Under the pieces are notes generated by a model, which was given only the letters and a program-made list of their open reading frames with translations, was not told the origin of the DNA and made no database searches. Below, in pieces: positions 7,750-16,690 of a DNA stretch of 64,000 nucleotides; position 1 is the first letter of the stretch; each line of letters begins with the position of its first letter. The stretch is from Streptococcus equi subsp. equi (GTDB lineage: Bacteria > Bacillota > Bacilli > Lactobacillales > Streptococcaceae), in the NCBI GenBank assembly GCA_900637675.1, contig LR134389.1, positions 806,001-870,000 on the forward strand, given 5' to 3'. Position numbers and translations under genes: made by a program.

Positions 7750-9887
7750 TACCAGTTTTATACGAGGCCAAAGAAACCAAATTTAGGACTTTTGGCCTTG
7801 GTGAGATCGCAGACGCTTATGAGGTAAGAGTTACTCGTGAGCGCAACGGTAATTACTCGCTATATATCAAATATCCACTTGATGGTGTTTTTGCCTCGGT
7901 CTTTAAGGAGGAGCTTAAGATTAAGTCTGATGCCGGCCGAAGGACAAAATGGCAAACTTTTGAGATCAATCGGGTGTTGCGAAACAGTAAAGACCACATC
8001 GAGATTTTTGCAAGGCATATCTCAATGCGCACACAGGACATCGCTTTAAAACCATTTGTGAGCGGGTCTAGCATTGACGCAGAGTCGGCACTGGAGGTTT
8101 GGCGGGATAATCTTGTCGGTGATGATACCTTTGATGTTAAAAGCGACATTTTAACACTAGGCAGCTTTAACTGGGAAGTTGACAAGATAGGCAATGCAAG
8201 AGGCGCTCTCGGGGGTGTTGCTGGCTCTATCTTAGATGTTTACGGTGGTGAGTACGAGTTTGACAATCGCACAATCATCTTACATAAACAAATGGGGCGT
8301 AAGGCCCCTACGGTTTTGGAGTATGGCCGCAATATCGTCAGCGTGGAAGAGGAGCGTTTGCTTGATGGCAATTATACCTCAATCTATCCTTACGTAAGAT
8401 ATACGCCACAACCAAAGCCGCAAGAGGAAGCCTCTGGTAAGCCGCACATCGGTGAGCAGGAGCAGCCCGAAGAACAACTGGTGACGCTGCCTGAATTTAT
8501 CCTAGATGGTCAGTATCTTGACTTATATGCCCAACGCAGAATACAGATGGTTGATTTATCTAGTCATTTTAATGATGACAAAAAAGAGCCGACAGTCGAA
8601 GAAATCAGAAAGCTGGCTCAGAAATATCTTAAAGATAACAATGTTGGCGCACCTAAAATCAGTATAGAGGTTGATTATATCGACCTGTCACAGACGCTTG
8701 ACTATCAAGATTTTAGAGTTATGGAGGAGGTCGAGCTTTGCGATATTGTACCGCTTTACTATCCAAAGTTTGGTATCACAACCGAGACCGAAAAAGTCGT
8801 TGAGATTGTCTATGACGTCTATACAGATAGCAATCACACAATAAAGCTTGGCACGATTGGCCAATCTATCTCTAAGAGTCTGACAGGTGGTGTTACGCAG
8901 CGGATTGAGACGCTGGAAAACAACCAAAAGGTTATTACTAATAATCAACAGCAATTTGAGCTTAATTTACCCAAATACCTCAACGATCTAAACGGTACCA
9001 AGATATGGTACGAAAAACCAGATGACAACGTTGAGCACAAGATAGGCGATTTTTGGTTTGAGAAAAACGGTAAATATCAGCGTACCTGGGTTTGGGACGG
9101 GAATCAATGGGTAAAAATCATTGATACTGAGGATTTAAATCCTAATCAGCGAGCTTTTGATGAGGCTATGGCCGAGATTGAAAAGCTAAAGCAGCACCAG
9201 CGAGAACTCGACGAACGCAACCAAAAAGAGCTCGAAGAGTTTAGAGAAACCCTCAAAAATCTGTCGCTGCCCGAGGAAGCCATCAAAAAGATAACAGAGG
9301 CTATCAAAGTTGATGATATACCGTCAATTAAACAGTCGTTTGACGACCTCGAAAACAAAGTCAGTGAGACGAGCGAGACCGCACGATTAAACGCTGAGAT
9401 TATCGGGACAGATGGCAAGACCCGCTACAACAAAAACTTATTGGTTGGCGACCCTAATCGTGTCAAAAAAATTGATGAGGATTTTATCGAGGTAGAAGCC
9501 AACGATGGTGGCTTTAGACGCGGTGAGACTTACACCATCAGCTTTAGCCAAACTTGCGAGCTGCTCAAAAAAGTGGCTATCACGTTGACGCAAGCTAATA
9601 ATAAGGGTGTTAAATTAGTGTTGATACCGACTAAAGCTAAGATGGAGGCGCAGACCTTTAATCTAAGTAAAGATAAGGAGGTCATCAGCGTCTATCCTTT
9701 GAGCTACAGGGCTGTTTTGACAGGTGACTGGTATAAATCTAAGCAGATTGAGTTAAATGCGGCAGAGGTCCAAAATTTGGCTCTGGAGATGTCTTATAGA
9801 GACGTAGTTGATAGCAATAATGCTAGTTTGATTTTGGATTGGTCCCCAAATCCAGATGTTATTTTTGATGGAAATGGAGGTAGTTAA
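7746..9887 (+). CDS. Tail-associated protein (Tal / prophage tail endopeptidase family)
   Basis: This is a 713-residue protein. The first ~380 residues have the gp27-like hub pattern of the prophage_tail family (YEVRVTRERNGNYSLYIKYPLDG, then TLEYGRNI-like VLEYGRNIVSVEEERLLDG). A coiled coil follows (QRIETLENNQKVITNNQQQF), then a short aromatic module (DDNVEHKIGDFWFEKNG), another coiled coil and a beta-rich C-terminal domain resembling a carbohydrate-binding fold. It forms the tail tip and probably contacts the cell wall. No peptidoglycan hydrolase catalytic motif was recognised. Confidence 0.75.
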   Translation: MIPVLYEAKETKFRTFGLGEIADAYEVRVTRERNGNYSLYIKYPLDGVFASVFKEELKIKSDAGRRTKWQTFEINRVLRNSKDHIEIFARHISMRTQDIALKPFVSGSSIDAESALEVWRDNLVGDDTFDVKSDILTLGSFNWEVDKIGNARGALGGVAGSILDVYGGEYEFDNRTIILHKQMGRKAPTVLEYGRNIVSVEEERLLDGNYTSIYPYVRYTPQPKPQEEASGKPHIGEQEQPEEQLVTLPEFILDGQYLDLYAQRRIQMVDLSSHFNDDKKEPTVEEIRKLAQKYLKDNNVGAPKISIEVDYIDLSQTLDYQDFRVMEEVELCDIVPLYYPKFGITTETEKVVEIVYDVYTDSNHTIKLGTIGQSISKSLTGGVTQRIETLENNQKVITNNQQQFELNLPKYLNDLNGTKIWYEKPDDNVEHKIGDFWFEKNGKYQRTWVWDGNQWVKIIDTEDLNPNQRAFDEAMAEIEKLKQHQRELDERNQKELEEFRETLKNLSLPEEAIKKITEAIKVDDIPSIKQSFDDLENKVSETSETARLNAEIIGTDGKTRYNKNLLVGDPNRVKKIDEDFIEVEANDGGFRRGETYTISFSQTCELLKKVAITLTQANNKGVKLVLIPTKAKMEAQTFNLSKDKEVISVYPLSYRAVLTGDWYKSKQIELNAAEVQNLALEMSYRDVVDSNNASLILDWSPNPDVIFDGNGGS

Positions 9888-10648
9888 TGTCAGAGACTAT
9901 ATCAGCTATAGTTGTGCATAAAAGCATGACAAAAAACGAGTGGGAGTCTAGTGACATCATTTTGCCACAAGGCCAGCTCGTCTATGAGTCTGACACAGGC
10001 CATAGTAAATTTGGCGACGGTAAAAATAGATATGCAGATTTGATCTATCAAGGTGGGCCACCTGGACCACAAGGTCCACAAGGACTAAGTGGCGACCGCG
10101 GTCCCATAGGACAAACGGGTCCACAAGGTAAACAAGGTGTCAGTGTCCAAAGTGCATCAGTAGATAGTGAGGGCTATTTAACTGTTTTGTTAGATAACGG
10201 ACAGTCCTTTAAATCTGATAGCAGCTTAAAAGGATCTAAAGGAGATACTGGTCCTAAAGGTGCTGACGGTAAAATGACTTTTGAGCAATTGACGCCAGAG
10301 CAAAAGCAACAACTAAAAGGCGACAAAGGTGATCCAGGTCCTAAAGGGGACATTGGTCCTAGAGGCGCAACGGGGCCCCAAGGTCCTAAAGGAGAGCCAG
10401 GGATAAATGGTATGGACGGTCCAAGAGGTGCAACAGGTCCCCGAGGACTGCAAGGCCCACTAGGAAAAGATGCGGTTTTGCCCGACGACGTTGTTAGACG
10501 TGGTGAGCTAGCAGCTTATCTGCTACGGTCGGAATACAAAGCTAAAGGCTCAGGATCAGGTCTAAGCTATAAAGTTGTCACCCAGTCTGAGTACGATGAT
10601 CTGTATGATTACAACGACAACGAGTTGATCCTCGTGACGGAGGGTTGA
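9887..10648 (+). CDS. Collagen-like phage tail protein
   Basis: This is a 253-residue protein. Residues ~15-50 ([38 protein letters not shown]) match the head domain found at the N-terminus of many streptococcal phage fibre proteins. Three blocks of Gly-X-Y triplets ([45 protein letters not shown] and following) are separated by non-collagenous segments. The C-terminal [16 protein letters not shown] domain is a frequent trimerisation or tail element. The triplets should form a trimeric stalk. It lies between Tal and the long tail fibre, so it belongs to the host-recognition apparatus. Confidence 0.75.
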   Translation: MSETISAIVVHKSMTKNEWESSDIILPQGQLVYESDTGHSKFGDGKNRYADLIYQGGPPGPQGPQGLSGDRGPIGQTGPQGKQGVSVQSASVDSEGYLTVLLDNGQSFKSDSSLKGSKGDTGPKGADGKMTFEQLTPEQKQQLKGDKGDPGPKGDIGPRGATGPQGPKGEPGINGMDGPRGATGPRGLQGPLGKDAVLPDDVVRRGELAAYLLRSEYKAKGSGSGLSYKVVTQSEYDDLYDYNDNELILVTEG

Positions 10649-10649
10649 C

Positions 10650-11267
10650 ATGGCATATAAGCTTTATACTAAGGCTGATGTTGGTGACAACATGTTGCTT
10701 GTCGCTGGCCGCCCTCTGCCCGATGACACAAAGCGCCTAAAAATCCAGCGTGAGACGTTAGATGTGTTAACTATTACCCATTATGGCTCTTACGACATGG
10801 TGCACCTCAAGTCGACAGTCAAAAAGGCGTATAGCAAAAATACAGTTGTTACTCCTGTATCTGCAGCTGCTAGCAAGCCCAAAGCTAAGCCAAAGCACGT
10901 TTTAAACTTTGCTAAGGCTAATAAGGTTTATATAGGCAGCACTCGTGTAATAGCAGTGTATTTGGGTGATCGCCTGATTTGGTCTGACAAACATAGCAGC
11001 GGGACCAAAACTGTCTCGGTTGTGGGGAGTCTTGATATCAGACAATCACAAAAAATGCTGTATTTGTACTTAATAGCGCCAGACGTCGCAGATGTTAAAA
11101 GCAAGCGCATTAAATCGATAGCGATCAATGGCGTTAAACTGTCAAGCACTGCACAAATCAGCTTTGAGGGCAGCAGCTATTATTACCTTGTGACAATCAA
11201 GCAAGTTGCTAACATCAAAGAGATCAAAAATATAGCGTCAAAAAACAAAATCACGCTAGAGTTTTAG
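10650..11267 (+). CDS. Phage tail-tip protein of unknown function
   Basis: This is a 205-residue protein starting one base after the previous stop. An N-terminal part (AYKLYTKADVGDNMLLVAGRPLP) is followed by an Ala/Lys/Pro linker (VSAAASKPKAKPKH) and a beta-rich C-terminal domain. The segment KVYIGSTRVIAVYLGDRLIWS resembles short modules seen in tail and neck proteins of streptococcal phages. I do not recognise a defined function. Its place in the adsorption module suggests a baseplate or fibre accessory. Confidence 0.6.
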   Translation: MAYKLYTKADVGDNMLLVAGRPLPDDTKRLKIQRETLDVLTITHYGSYDMVHLKSTVKKAYSKNTVVTPVSAAASKPKAKPKHVLNFAKANKVYIGSTRVIAVYLGDRLIWSDKHSSGTKTVSVVGSLDIRQSQKMLYLYLIAPDVADVKSKRIKSIAINGVKLSSTAQISFEGSSYYYLVTIKQVANIKEIKNIASKNKITLEF

Positions 11268-11277
11268 GAGGTAACAA

Positions 11278-13160
11278 TTGAGCAGAGACCCAACAATAAC
11301 ATTAGACGAGTCAAACCTCGTCATAGGACAAGATGGCCGCATGCACTACACGTTTGTAGCGCAAGATGATAACCAAAAAGTCAGACTGGCTAGTAACTGT
11401 CTAGGCACAGCGCATTTTAACCAGCTGATGATTGAGCGAGGAGGCCAAGCGACGGACTACGTTGCGCCCGTTGTTGTTGAGGGCAGCGGCAAGCCAACGG
11501 GCTTATTTAAAGATCTTAAAGAGCTTAGTCTTGAGCTCACAGATACTGCTAATTCCCAGTTGTGGTCAAAAATCAAGCTGACGACAAACGGCATGTTACG
11601 TGAGTATCATCGTGATCATATTAAAACAGAAATTATTGAGAGCGCCGATGGTATTGCCAAGCGGATTGCCGATGACACTGGCCAAAAGCTGGCACTAATC
11701 AATGAGACCATCAACGGTATCAGACGCGAGTACCAAGACGCAGATAGACAGCTATCCGCGAGCTACCAAGCAGGCATTGATGGCCTAAAAACTCAACTGG
11801 CCAATGATAAAATCGGTCTACAAGCTGAGATTAAGCTGTCAGCTCAAGGCTTGTCACAAAATACGATGACCAGATACGGCAGCTATACTCTAAAATCACC
11901 ACAACCTCATCAGGTACCACAGAGGCCTACGAAAACAAGCTTGAGGGCTTGCGGGCAGAGTTTACAAGATCTAACCAAGGCCTGCGCACTGAGTTAGAGT
12001 CGCAGATTAGCGGGTTAAGGTCTGTGCAGCAGTCAACTGCCAGCCAAATCTCACAAGAGATCAAGGACCGGACAGGCGCTGTCAGTCGGGTGCAACAGGA
12101 CTTAAATAGCTATCAACGTCGATTAGCAAGTGCTGAGGGCAATTACAGCAGTCTTTTGCAGACAGTTAAAGGTCTACAATCAACTGTTAGCGATCCCAAA
12201 GGTAAAATCCAATCACAATTTACACAGCTGCAAGGTCAAATTGAGCATCGTGTGACTAGAGATGGGGTTATGAGTATCATCAACGAGTCAGGCGATAGCA
12301 TTAAGCTAGCGATCCAAAAGGCTGGTGGGATTGACGCTAAGATGAGCGCTAAAGAGATTATCTCAGCGATTAATCTTAACGGCTATGGCGTGCGGATCTC
12401 TGGCGAGCGTATTGCTCTGGACGGTAATACGACCGTCAATGGGGCATTTGGGGCTAAGCTCGGTGAGTTTATTAAGCTCAAAGCTGATCAAATCATTGGT
12501 GGTACGATTGACGCCGCTAAGATTAGAGTGATCAATCTTAACGCTAGCAGCATTGTTGGCTTAGACGCTAACTTTATCAGAGCTAAAATTGAGCATACGA
12601 TTACAAGTTTGCTTGAGGGTAAAGTTATCAGAGCTCGCAACGGAGCGATGATGATTGACTTGTCAAACTCTAAGATTGACTTTAACAGCAACGCTACCAT
12701 TAACTTTAATAACAAAGACAACGCTTTGGTACGTAAAGATGGCACACACACTGCCTTTGTGCACTTTAGCCATGCGACGCCTAAAAACTATACAGGATCT
12801 GCGCTATATGCATCTATTGGTATTACCTCGTCAGGTGACGGGATTAACAGTGCGTCGAGCGGTCGTTTTTGCGGCGCTAGGTTTTTTAGGTATGCGCGAG
12901 GTTACGAGCACACAGCGCTTGTTGACCAAGCTGAGATTTACGGTGATGACATTGTCTTTAGCGACGACTTTAATATTGATCGTGGCTTTAAGATGAGGCC
13001 TAGCCTAATGCCAAAAATGGTCGATCTCAATAAGATGTATCAGGCCATTTTAGCTCTTGGCCGCTGCTGGCTACACGCTAATAATACAGCGTGGACCTTT
13101 AACTCAGACACTACCAGCGCAATTATCAGAGAGTATAACTCTTACATCAACGGATTATAG
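11278..13160 (+). pseudogene. Long tail fibre / gp58-like minor structural protein, frameshifted
   Basis: Two frames, 11278 to 11997 and one running to 13160, overlap and together encode about 627 residues if one A is added to the A4 run at 11858-11861 (LSQ|KYDDQIRQLYSKITTT). The N-terminal part begins at TTG behind AGGAGG. The centre is helical with repeated short coiled coils, and the C-terminal half has the beta-helical pattern (IDFNSNATINFNNKDNALVRKDGTHTAFVHF) seen in gp58-like fibres of streptococcal phages. It is likely a receptor-binding or cell-wall contact protein. The downstream fragment has no own ribosome binding site. Confidence 0.78.
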
Positions 13161-13168
13161 GAGACAAC

Positions 13169-13600
13169 ATGGATTTAACAGTACAAAACAAAGACTTAAA
13201 TACGCTCTATAGCGTACTAGACAAAATTAAGGTTACTAATATGAGAGTAAATCGCGGCCGCGCTAAGCTGCTTGCCAAAGTAGAGGCTAAGCTCAGAGAG
13301 TATGCCAAAGACGAGGTTGATATTATCGATCAATACGCTGCTAAAAACGACAAAGGTAAGTGGTTAGTTGATGACAAAGGCAACGCTAAATTAGCTGATG
13401 TCACAAAAGTAACTGAGCTTAACGACTGTTTAGACGAGTTAGCCAACGAGCCTATCGTCATCAAAGGCCATGAGTACTCTAAGCGATTTATCGACTTTTT
13501 GGAGTATCTGGCCGAGGCCGAAGATGAGTTTACAGGGGCCGAAATTGTACTGATTGACAACATTTTAGAACAATACGAAGAAAGTAAAAAAGGAGAATAA
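13169..13600 (+). CDS. Phage protein, DUF1617-like
   Basis: This is a 143-residue acidic helical protein behind AGGAGA. The pattern of an N-terminal LTVQNKDLNTLYSVLDKIKV and a central tract of charged helices (NDCLDELANEPIVIKG) fits the DUF1617 proteins placed between fibre and holin genes in many streptococcal phages. No function is known for the family. It is likely structural or assembly related. Confidence 0.6.
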   Translation: MDLTVQNKDLNTLYSVLDKIKVTNMRVNRGRAKLLAKVEAKLREYAKDEVDIIDQYAAKNDKGKWLVDDKGNAKLADVTKVTELNDCLDELANEPIVIKGHEYSKRFIDFLEYLAEAEDEFTGAEIVLIDNILEQYEESKKGE

Positions 13601-13602
13601 TT

Positions 13603-14217
13603 ATGGCTAGAAATTGGAAAATCGTCGGCAAATATCCACAACCAAACGCGCTAGGGGTTATTGAGGGTACACATGTCATCATCACAGGTGATGACGGTGC
13701 ATCTATCCCGCAAACGATAAAAAAAGATCTGTCATCTACAAATGACCTCGACGTTATTAAAATGGTCCTCGACGAATTTAAAAAATCAGAGTATGTCGAA
13801 ATTGCTATGGGCGAAGCAGTACAAAAAGTTGATGACTTGGAAAAGTTGAGTCAAGATACAGCTAAGACAGCAACAACTGCACAAACAGCTGCAGGTCTGG
13901 CCAGAGCAGTTGCAGAGCGCACACAAAAGATGATTAACTTGCAAACTATCCACGTTTTGACAAGTGGTGGCAAGATTGAGCCTGATATTTACAAAGGCAT
14001 GCTTGAGCTTATTGCGCCGGCCAAAAAAGGGCAATATCAAGAGCATGATGTCTTTACTGTTGTAGATGAGTCTCACGAGGACTTGGCCGGCGAAGGTAAA
14101 CTTGTCTTTGTGTATGTTAACGAGGCCTTTGAGTACGACAAGCAAACCCTCAAAGATCTGGAATCAGAGGATAAAGTCACAGTTATCAAGTACGCTGATT
14201 TGGTTAAAGGCAAATAG
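13603..14217 (+). CDS. Phage protein, DUF1366-like
   Basis: This is a 204-residue protein starting three bases after the previous stop, with its ribosome binding site (AAGGAG) overlapping the end of the upstream gene. It has an N-terminal beta region (ARNWKIVGKYPQPNALGVIEGTHVII), an alanine/threonine-rich helix in the middle (TAKTATTAQTAAGLARAVAERTQ) and a compact C-terminal domain. This composition fits DUF1366 phage proteins that precede the holin in streptococcal prophages. Function unknown. Confidence 0.55.
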   Translation: MARNWKIVGKYPQPNALGVIEGTHVIITGDDGASIPQTIKKDLSSTNDLDVIKMVLDEFKKSEYVEIAMGEAVQKVDDLEKLSQDTAKTATTAQTAAGLARAVAERTQKMINLQTIHVLTSGGKIEPDIYKGMLELIAPAKKGQYQEHDVFTVVDESHEDLAGEGKLVFVYVNEAFEYDKQTLKDLESEDKVTVIKYADLVKGK

Positions 14218-14229
14218 TGAGGTGATTAG

Positions 14230-14520
14230 ATGATAGATTTTGTGCAAATAGGCACTTTTTGTGGCGCTGCTCTGTCTATCTTTGGTGTTTGGGGATTTAT
14301 CGTCAATCCTTTTAAAAAAGCGCTGGAGGCTAACGAGCTAGCCATGGCCCAACTCAAAGACTCGATCAAGGAGCTAGCCTACGAGCTAAAAAATCTTGAT
14401 CGTGATGGAGAGATAACCAAAAAGATTATCGATCGGCATGAGGAGCGTTTAGGACGTGTAGAGGACGACATTATTGTCAATAAAGAGCAAATCAAAACAT
14501 TATTTAAAAAAGGAGACTAA
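14230..14520 (+). CDS. Holin-associated membrane protein with coiled coil
   Basis: This is a 96-residue protein with one N-terminal membrane segment (FVQIGTFCGAALSIFGVWGFIV) followed by a charged coiled coil (EANELAMAQLKDSIKELAYELKN). Small proteins of this layout, often called hemolysin XhlA-like or holin-associated, precede the holin in Gram-positive phages. It lies immediately before the holin gene and ends in a lysine-rich tail. Confidence 0.6.
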   Translation: MIDFVQIGTFCGAALSIFGVWGFIVNPFKKALEANELAMAQLKDSIKELAYELKNLDRDGEITKKIIDRHEERLGRVEDDIIVNKEQIKTLFKKGD

Positions 14521-14522
14521 AA

Positions 14523-14702
14523 ATGGATAAATGGTTTAAAAAAGTAGCAATCAAAACAATTAAGACAATGGCCCAAACCGCTGTAGGGGTTATTGGATCA
14601 AGCGCATTGATTACTGACGTCAACTGGCAGGTGGTGGCCTCAACAGTTATTATGTCAGGTATTGTCTGCGTCTTGATGAATGTGTCTGACATCAAGGAAT
14701 AG
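14523..14702 (+). CDS. Phage holin (r1t type)
   Basis: This 59-residue protein starts at ATG 14523. It has a short basic amphipathic N-terminus (MDKWFKKVAIKTIKTMAQT) and two hydrophobic stretches separated by an Asp/Asn turn (AVGVIGSSALITDVNWQVVASTVIMSGIVCVLM). This matches the small r1t-type holins that permeabilise the membrane and release the endolysin. The next gene but one is the endolysin. Confidence 0.78.
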   Translation: MDKWFKKVAIKTIKTMAQTAVGVIGSSALITDVNWQVVASTVIMSGIVCVLMNVSDIKE

Positions 14703-14706
14703 CATT

Positions 14707-14817
14707 ATGCGAGCAATCACACGATCAGTCTTAGTCATAGTAATCGCAGTGCTATATTTACCTGTGTCTGTGATTGCTCTGATTGTTTACCCGTTTTTAG
14801 ATGAGGAGGACAGATGA
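14707..14817 (+). CDS. Small membrane peptide, possible second holin or antiholin
   Basis: A 36-residue frame starts at ATG 14707, four bases after the holin stop, and overlaps the endolysin start (ATGA at 14814). It consists of a basic N-terminus (MRAITR), one membrane helix (VLVIVIAVLYLPVSVIALIVY) and an acidic tail. The GAGGAGG of its last codons is the ribosome binding site for the endolysin. Its location suggests a holin accessory, but a role purely in translational coupling is possible. Confidence 0.55.
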   Translation: MRAITRSVLVIVIAVLYLPVSVIALIVYPFLDEEDR

Positions 14818-16010
14818 CCTTTTTAGACGACATAAAAAGCGCAGTTATCGCAGAGTGGCACAATCATAAGATTTTGCCATCGTTAACCGCAGCGCAGGCA
14901 ATCTTAGAGAGTGGTTGGGGCAAGTATGCCCCACATAACGCATTGTTTGGTATCAAGGCAGATAGCTCATGGTCTGGTAAATCTTTTGATACCAAGACAC
15001 AAGAGGAGTATCAGCCAGGTGTCGTGACGGATCTCGTGGACCGCTTTAGAGCCTATGATAGTTGGGACGAGTCAATCCTTGATCATGGCCAGTTTTTAGT
15101 GGATAATCCACGCTATCACGCTGTAATTGGAGAGACTGACTATAAAAAGGCCTGTCATGCCATTAAAGCAGCTGGTTATGCCACTGCAAGTGATTATGCA
15201 GAGCTGCTTATCCAGTTGATTGAGGAAAACAACTTGCAAAAATGGGATAAGGAAGCCTTAAAAACTAATAAGGAGGTAACGATGACAACCGCAAATGAGA
15301 TTGTACAATACTGTGTCGACCTAGCCAATTCAGGCATGGGTGTTGATAAAGATGGCTGTTTTGGGACGCAGTGTGCGGACTTGCCATGTTTTATCGTCAA
15401 AAACTGGTTCGGCATTGATTTATGGGGTAATGCGATTGACCTGTTAAATAGTGCATCTGCGCAAGGGCTAGAGATCATATATAATGCTCCCGGAGTCAAT
15501 CCTAGAGCTGGTGACTTATTTGTCATGGAGGTAGCTGGTAGTCCCTACGGACACACGGGAGCTGTTATTGAGGACAGTGATGGCTATACTATTAAAACCG
15601 TTGAGCAAAATATTGACGGTAACTGGGATAGTCTTCAGGTAGGTGGTCCCGCTCGCTTTAATACTCGTGACTTTACTGGTGTTGTCGGCTGGATTAGATT
15701 ACCGGTTGATCACACTAAGCAGACAGTAGATACAGCACCGCAAACGTCTGACACTATCGTAGAGACACCAAAAACAGGTACTTTTACCGTAGATGTCGCA
15801 GAAATCAATATCAGACGTTGGCCAAGCCTAGCGAGTGAAGTAGTAGGTAGCTACAAACAAGATGATACTGTCAGTTTTGATAGCGAGGGCTACGCTAATG
15901 GCTACTACTGGATTAGCTATGTTGGCGACTCAGGCAAGCGTAACTACCTAGCTATTGGACAGACAGATAAAGATGGCAATCGCATCAGCCTTTGGGGTAA
16001 ATTAAATTAG
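14814..16010 (+). CDS. Phage endolysin: GH73 glucosaminidase + CHAP + SH3b
   Basis: This is a 398-residue lysin with three modules. Residues ~1-145 form a GH73 N-acetylglucosaminidase-like domain (SLTAAQAILESGWGK with the catalytic Glu, then HNALFGIK). Residues ~160-300 are a CHAP amidase/endopeptidase with the catalytic Cys in GTQCADLP and His in YGHTGAV. Residues ~325-398 are a bacterial SH3-like wall-binding domain (FTVDVAEINIRRWPSL). It degrades host peptidoglycan at the end of the lytic cycle. Between domains one and two lies a perfect internal ribosome binding site with an in-frame ATG (Met157), so a shorter CHAP-SH3b product is likely also made. Confidence 0.85.
   Translation: MTFLDDIKSAVIAEWHNHKILPSLTAAQAILESGWGKYAPHNALFGIKADSSWSGKSFDTKTQEEYQPGVVTDLVDRFRAYDSWDESILDHGQFLVDNPRYHAVIGETDYKKACHAIKAAGYATASDYAELLIQLIEENNLQKWDKEALKTNKEVTMTTANEIVQYCVDLANSGMGVDKDGCFGTQCADLPCFIVKNWFGIDLWGNAIDLLNSASAQGLEIIYNAPGVNPRAGDLFVMEVAGSPYGHTGAVIEDSDGYTIKTVEQNIDGNWDSLQVGGPARFNTRDFTGVVGWIRLPVDHTKQTVDTAPQTSDTIVETPKTGTFTVDVAEINIRRWPSLASEVVGSYKQDDTVSFDSEGYANGYYWISYVGDSGKRNYLAIGQTDKDGNRISLWGKLN
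15271..15284 (+). promoter_or_regulatory. Internal ribosome binding site and start in the endolysin gene
   Basis: AGGAGG at 15271-15276 is followed after five bases by an in-frame ATG at 15282. Translation from here would give a 242-residue CHAP-SH3b protein. Internal starts yielding a separate C-terminal subunit are known in other phage endolysins, for example that of enterococcal phage F170/08. Confidence 0.65.
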
Positions 16011-16021
16011 ATAAGACAAAC

Positions 16022-16047
16022 GCCCTCGCTTTTGCGGGGGCTGTTTT
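16022..16047 (+). terminator. Intrinsic terminator after the lysis cassette
   Basis: GCCCTCGC at 16022-16029 pairs with GCGGGGGC at 16034-16041 (one G-U pair) around a TTTT loop and is followed by a T run. Confidence 0.85.
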
Positions 16048-16070
16048 TATTATCAAAATCAATATGTAGT

Positions 16071-16136
16071 GTTAGCTAAAAAGTTAGCTAACAAGATATA
16101 GTACTTGACAAATATGTTATAATTAAAAAAAGGAGG
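16071..16136 (+). promoter_or_regulatory. Promoter with tandem operator-like repeats for the Panacea gene pair
   Basis: Two copies of GTTAGCTAA (16071-16079 and 16083-16091), each containing the palindrome TTAGCTAA, lie 12 bases apart. An extended -10, TGTTATAAT, spans 16115-16123, and AGGAGG at 16131-16136 precedes the ATG at 16145. A TTGACA at 16105 is too close to this -10 to serve as its -35. The repeats are good candidates for autoregulation, as expected for toxin-antitoxin operons. Confidence 0.6.
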
Positions 16137-16144
16137 TGGACTGG

Positions 16145-16687
16145 ATGACTGAGGCACTGTTTGTAGCAAATTACATCATTGAATATTGCAATGATCACAA
16201 TTTAGAAATAAATAATTTAAGAATTCAGAAACTTTTATACTTTATAAATGCTCGGAACTTAGTTGAAAATGGCAGCCCACTGTTTCAGGATAAGATAGAA
16301 AAATGGAAATTTGGACCGGTTGTTCCAAAAGTCTATCATGAATATAAAAGATTTGGAGCGTCTACAATTACCAAGGATGATATTTCTGCTCAGATTTGGA
16401 AATTCAACTTTGAGGTAAGCCCCTTTGGAGAAGAAAGCCCAATTGAAGTATTGACATATAATAAAGAAGAATTTTCGGATTCTCAAATTCAATTAATTGA
16501 AAGTACAATACTCGCATTAAAAAAATATAGCACATTTAAATTAGTAGATTTGACACATGAAGATGATATGTGGAAATCTGATAATCAACTCATAATGTCT
16601 GGTGAAAAAGGTTTAACTTATGACAACAATGAAATAAGAGATTTTTTCATGTCGCACATTGAGTCTCAAATATGGAATAATATTTAG
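16145..16687 (+). CDS. Panacea-domain (DUF4065) protein, candidate antitoxin
   Basis: This is a 180-residue protein from ATG 16145; the GTG at 16136 overlaps the ribosome binding site and is rejected. The Panacea signature is clear: LRIQKLLYFINARNLVENG, then PLFQDKIEKWKFGPVVPKVY and HEYKRFG. Panacea proteins (earlier GepA/SocA-like) act as antitoxins whose domain neutralises many unrelated toxins encoded beside them. The downstream gene begins only three bases after the stop and encodes a membrane protein, which fits a PanAT pair. The region has lower GC content than the phage late genes. It sits in the lysogenic-conversion position after the lysis cassette. Confidence 0.8.
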   Translation: MTEALFVANYIIEYCNDHNLEINNLRIQKLLYFINARNLVENGSPLFQDKIEKWKFGPVVPKVYHEYKRFGASTITKDDISAQIWKFNFEVSPFGEESPIEVLTYNKEEFSDSQIQLIESTILALKKYSTFKLVDLTHEDDMWKSDNQLIMSGEKGLTYDNNEIRDFFMSHIESQIWNNI

Positions 16688-16690
16688 CAA

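Noticed and set aside
16105-16110. Perfect TTGACA upstream of the Panacea gene as its -35
   Set aside because: It lies only seven bases before the TATAAT, far from the usual 16-18; the extended -10 explains the promoter better.
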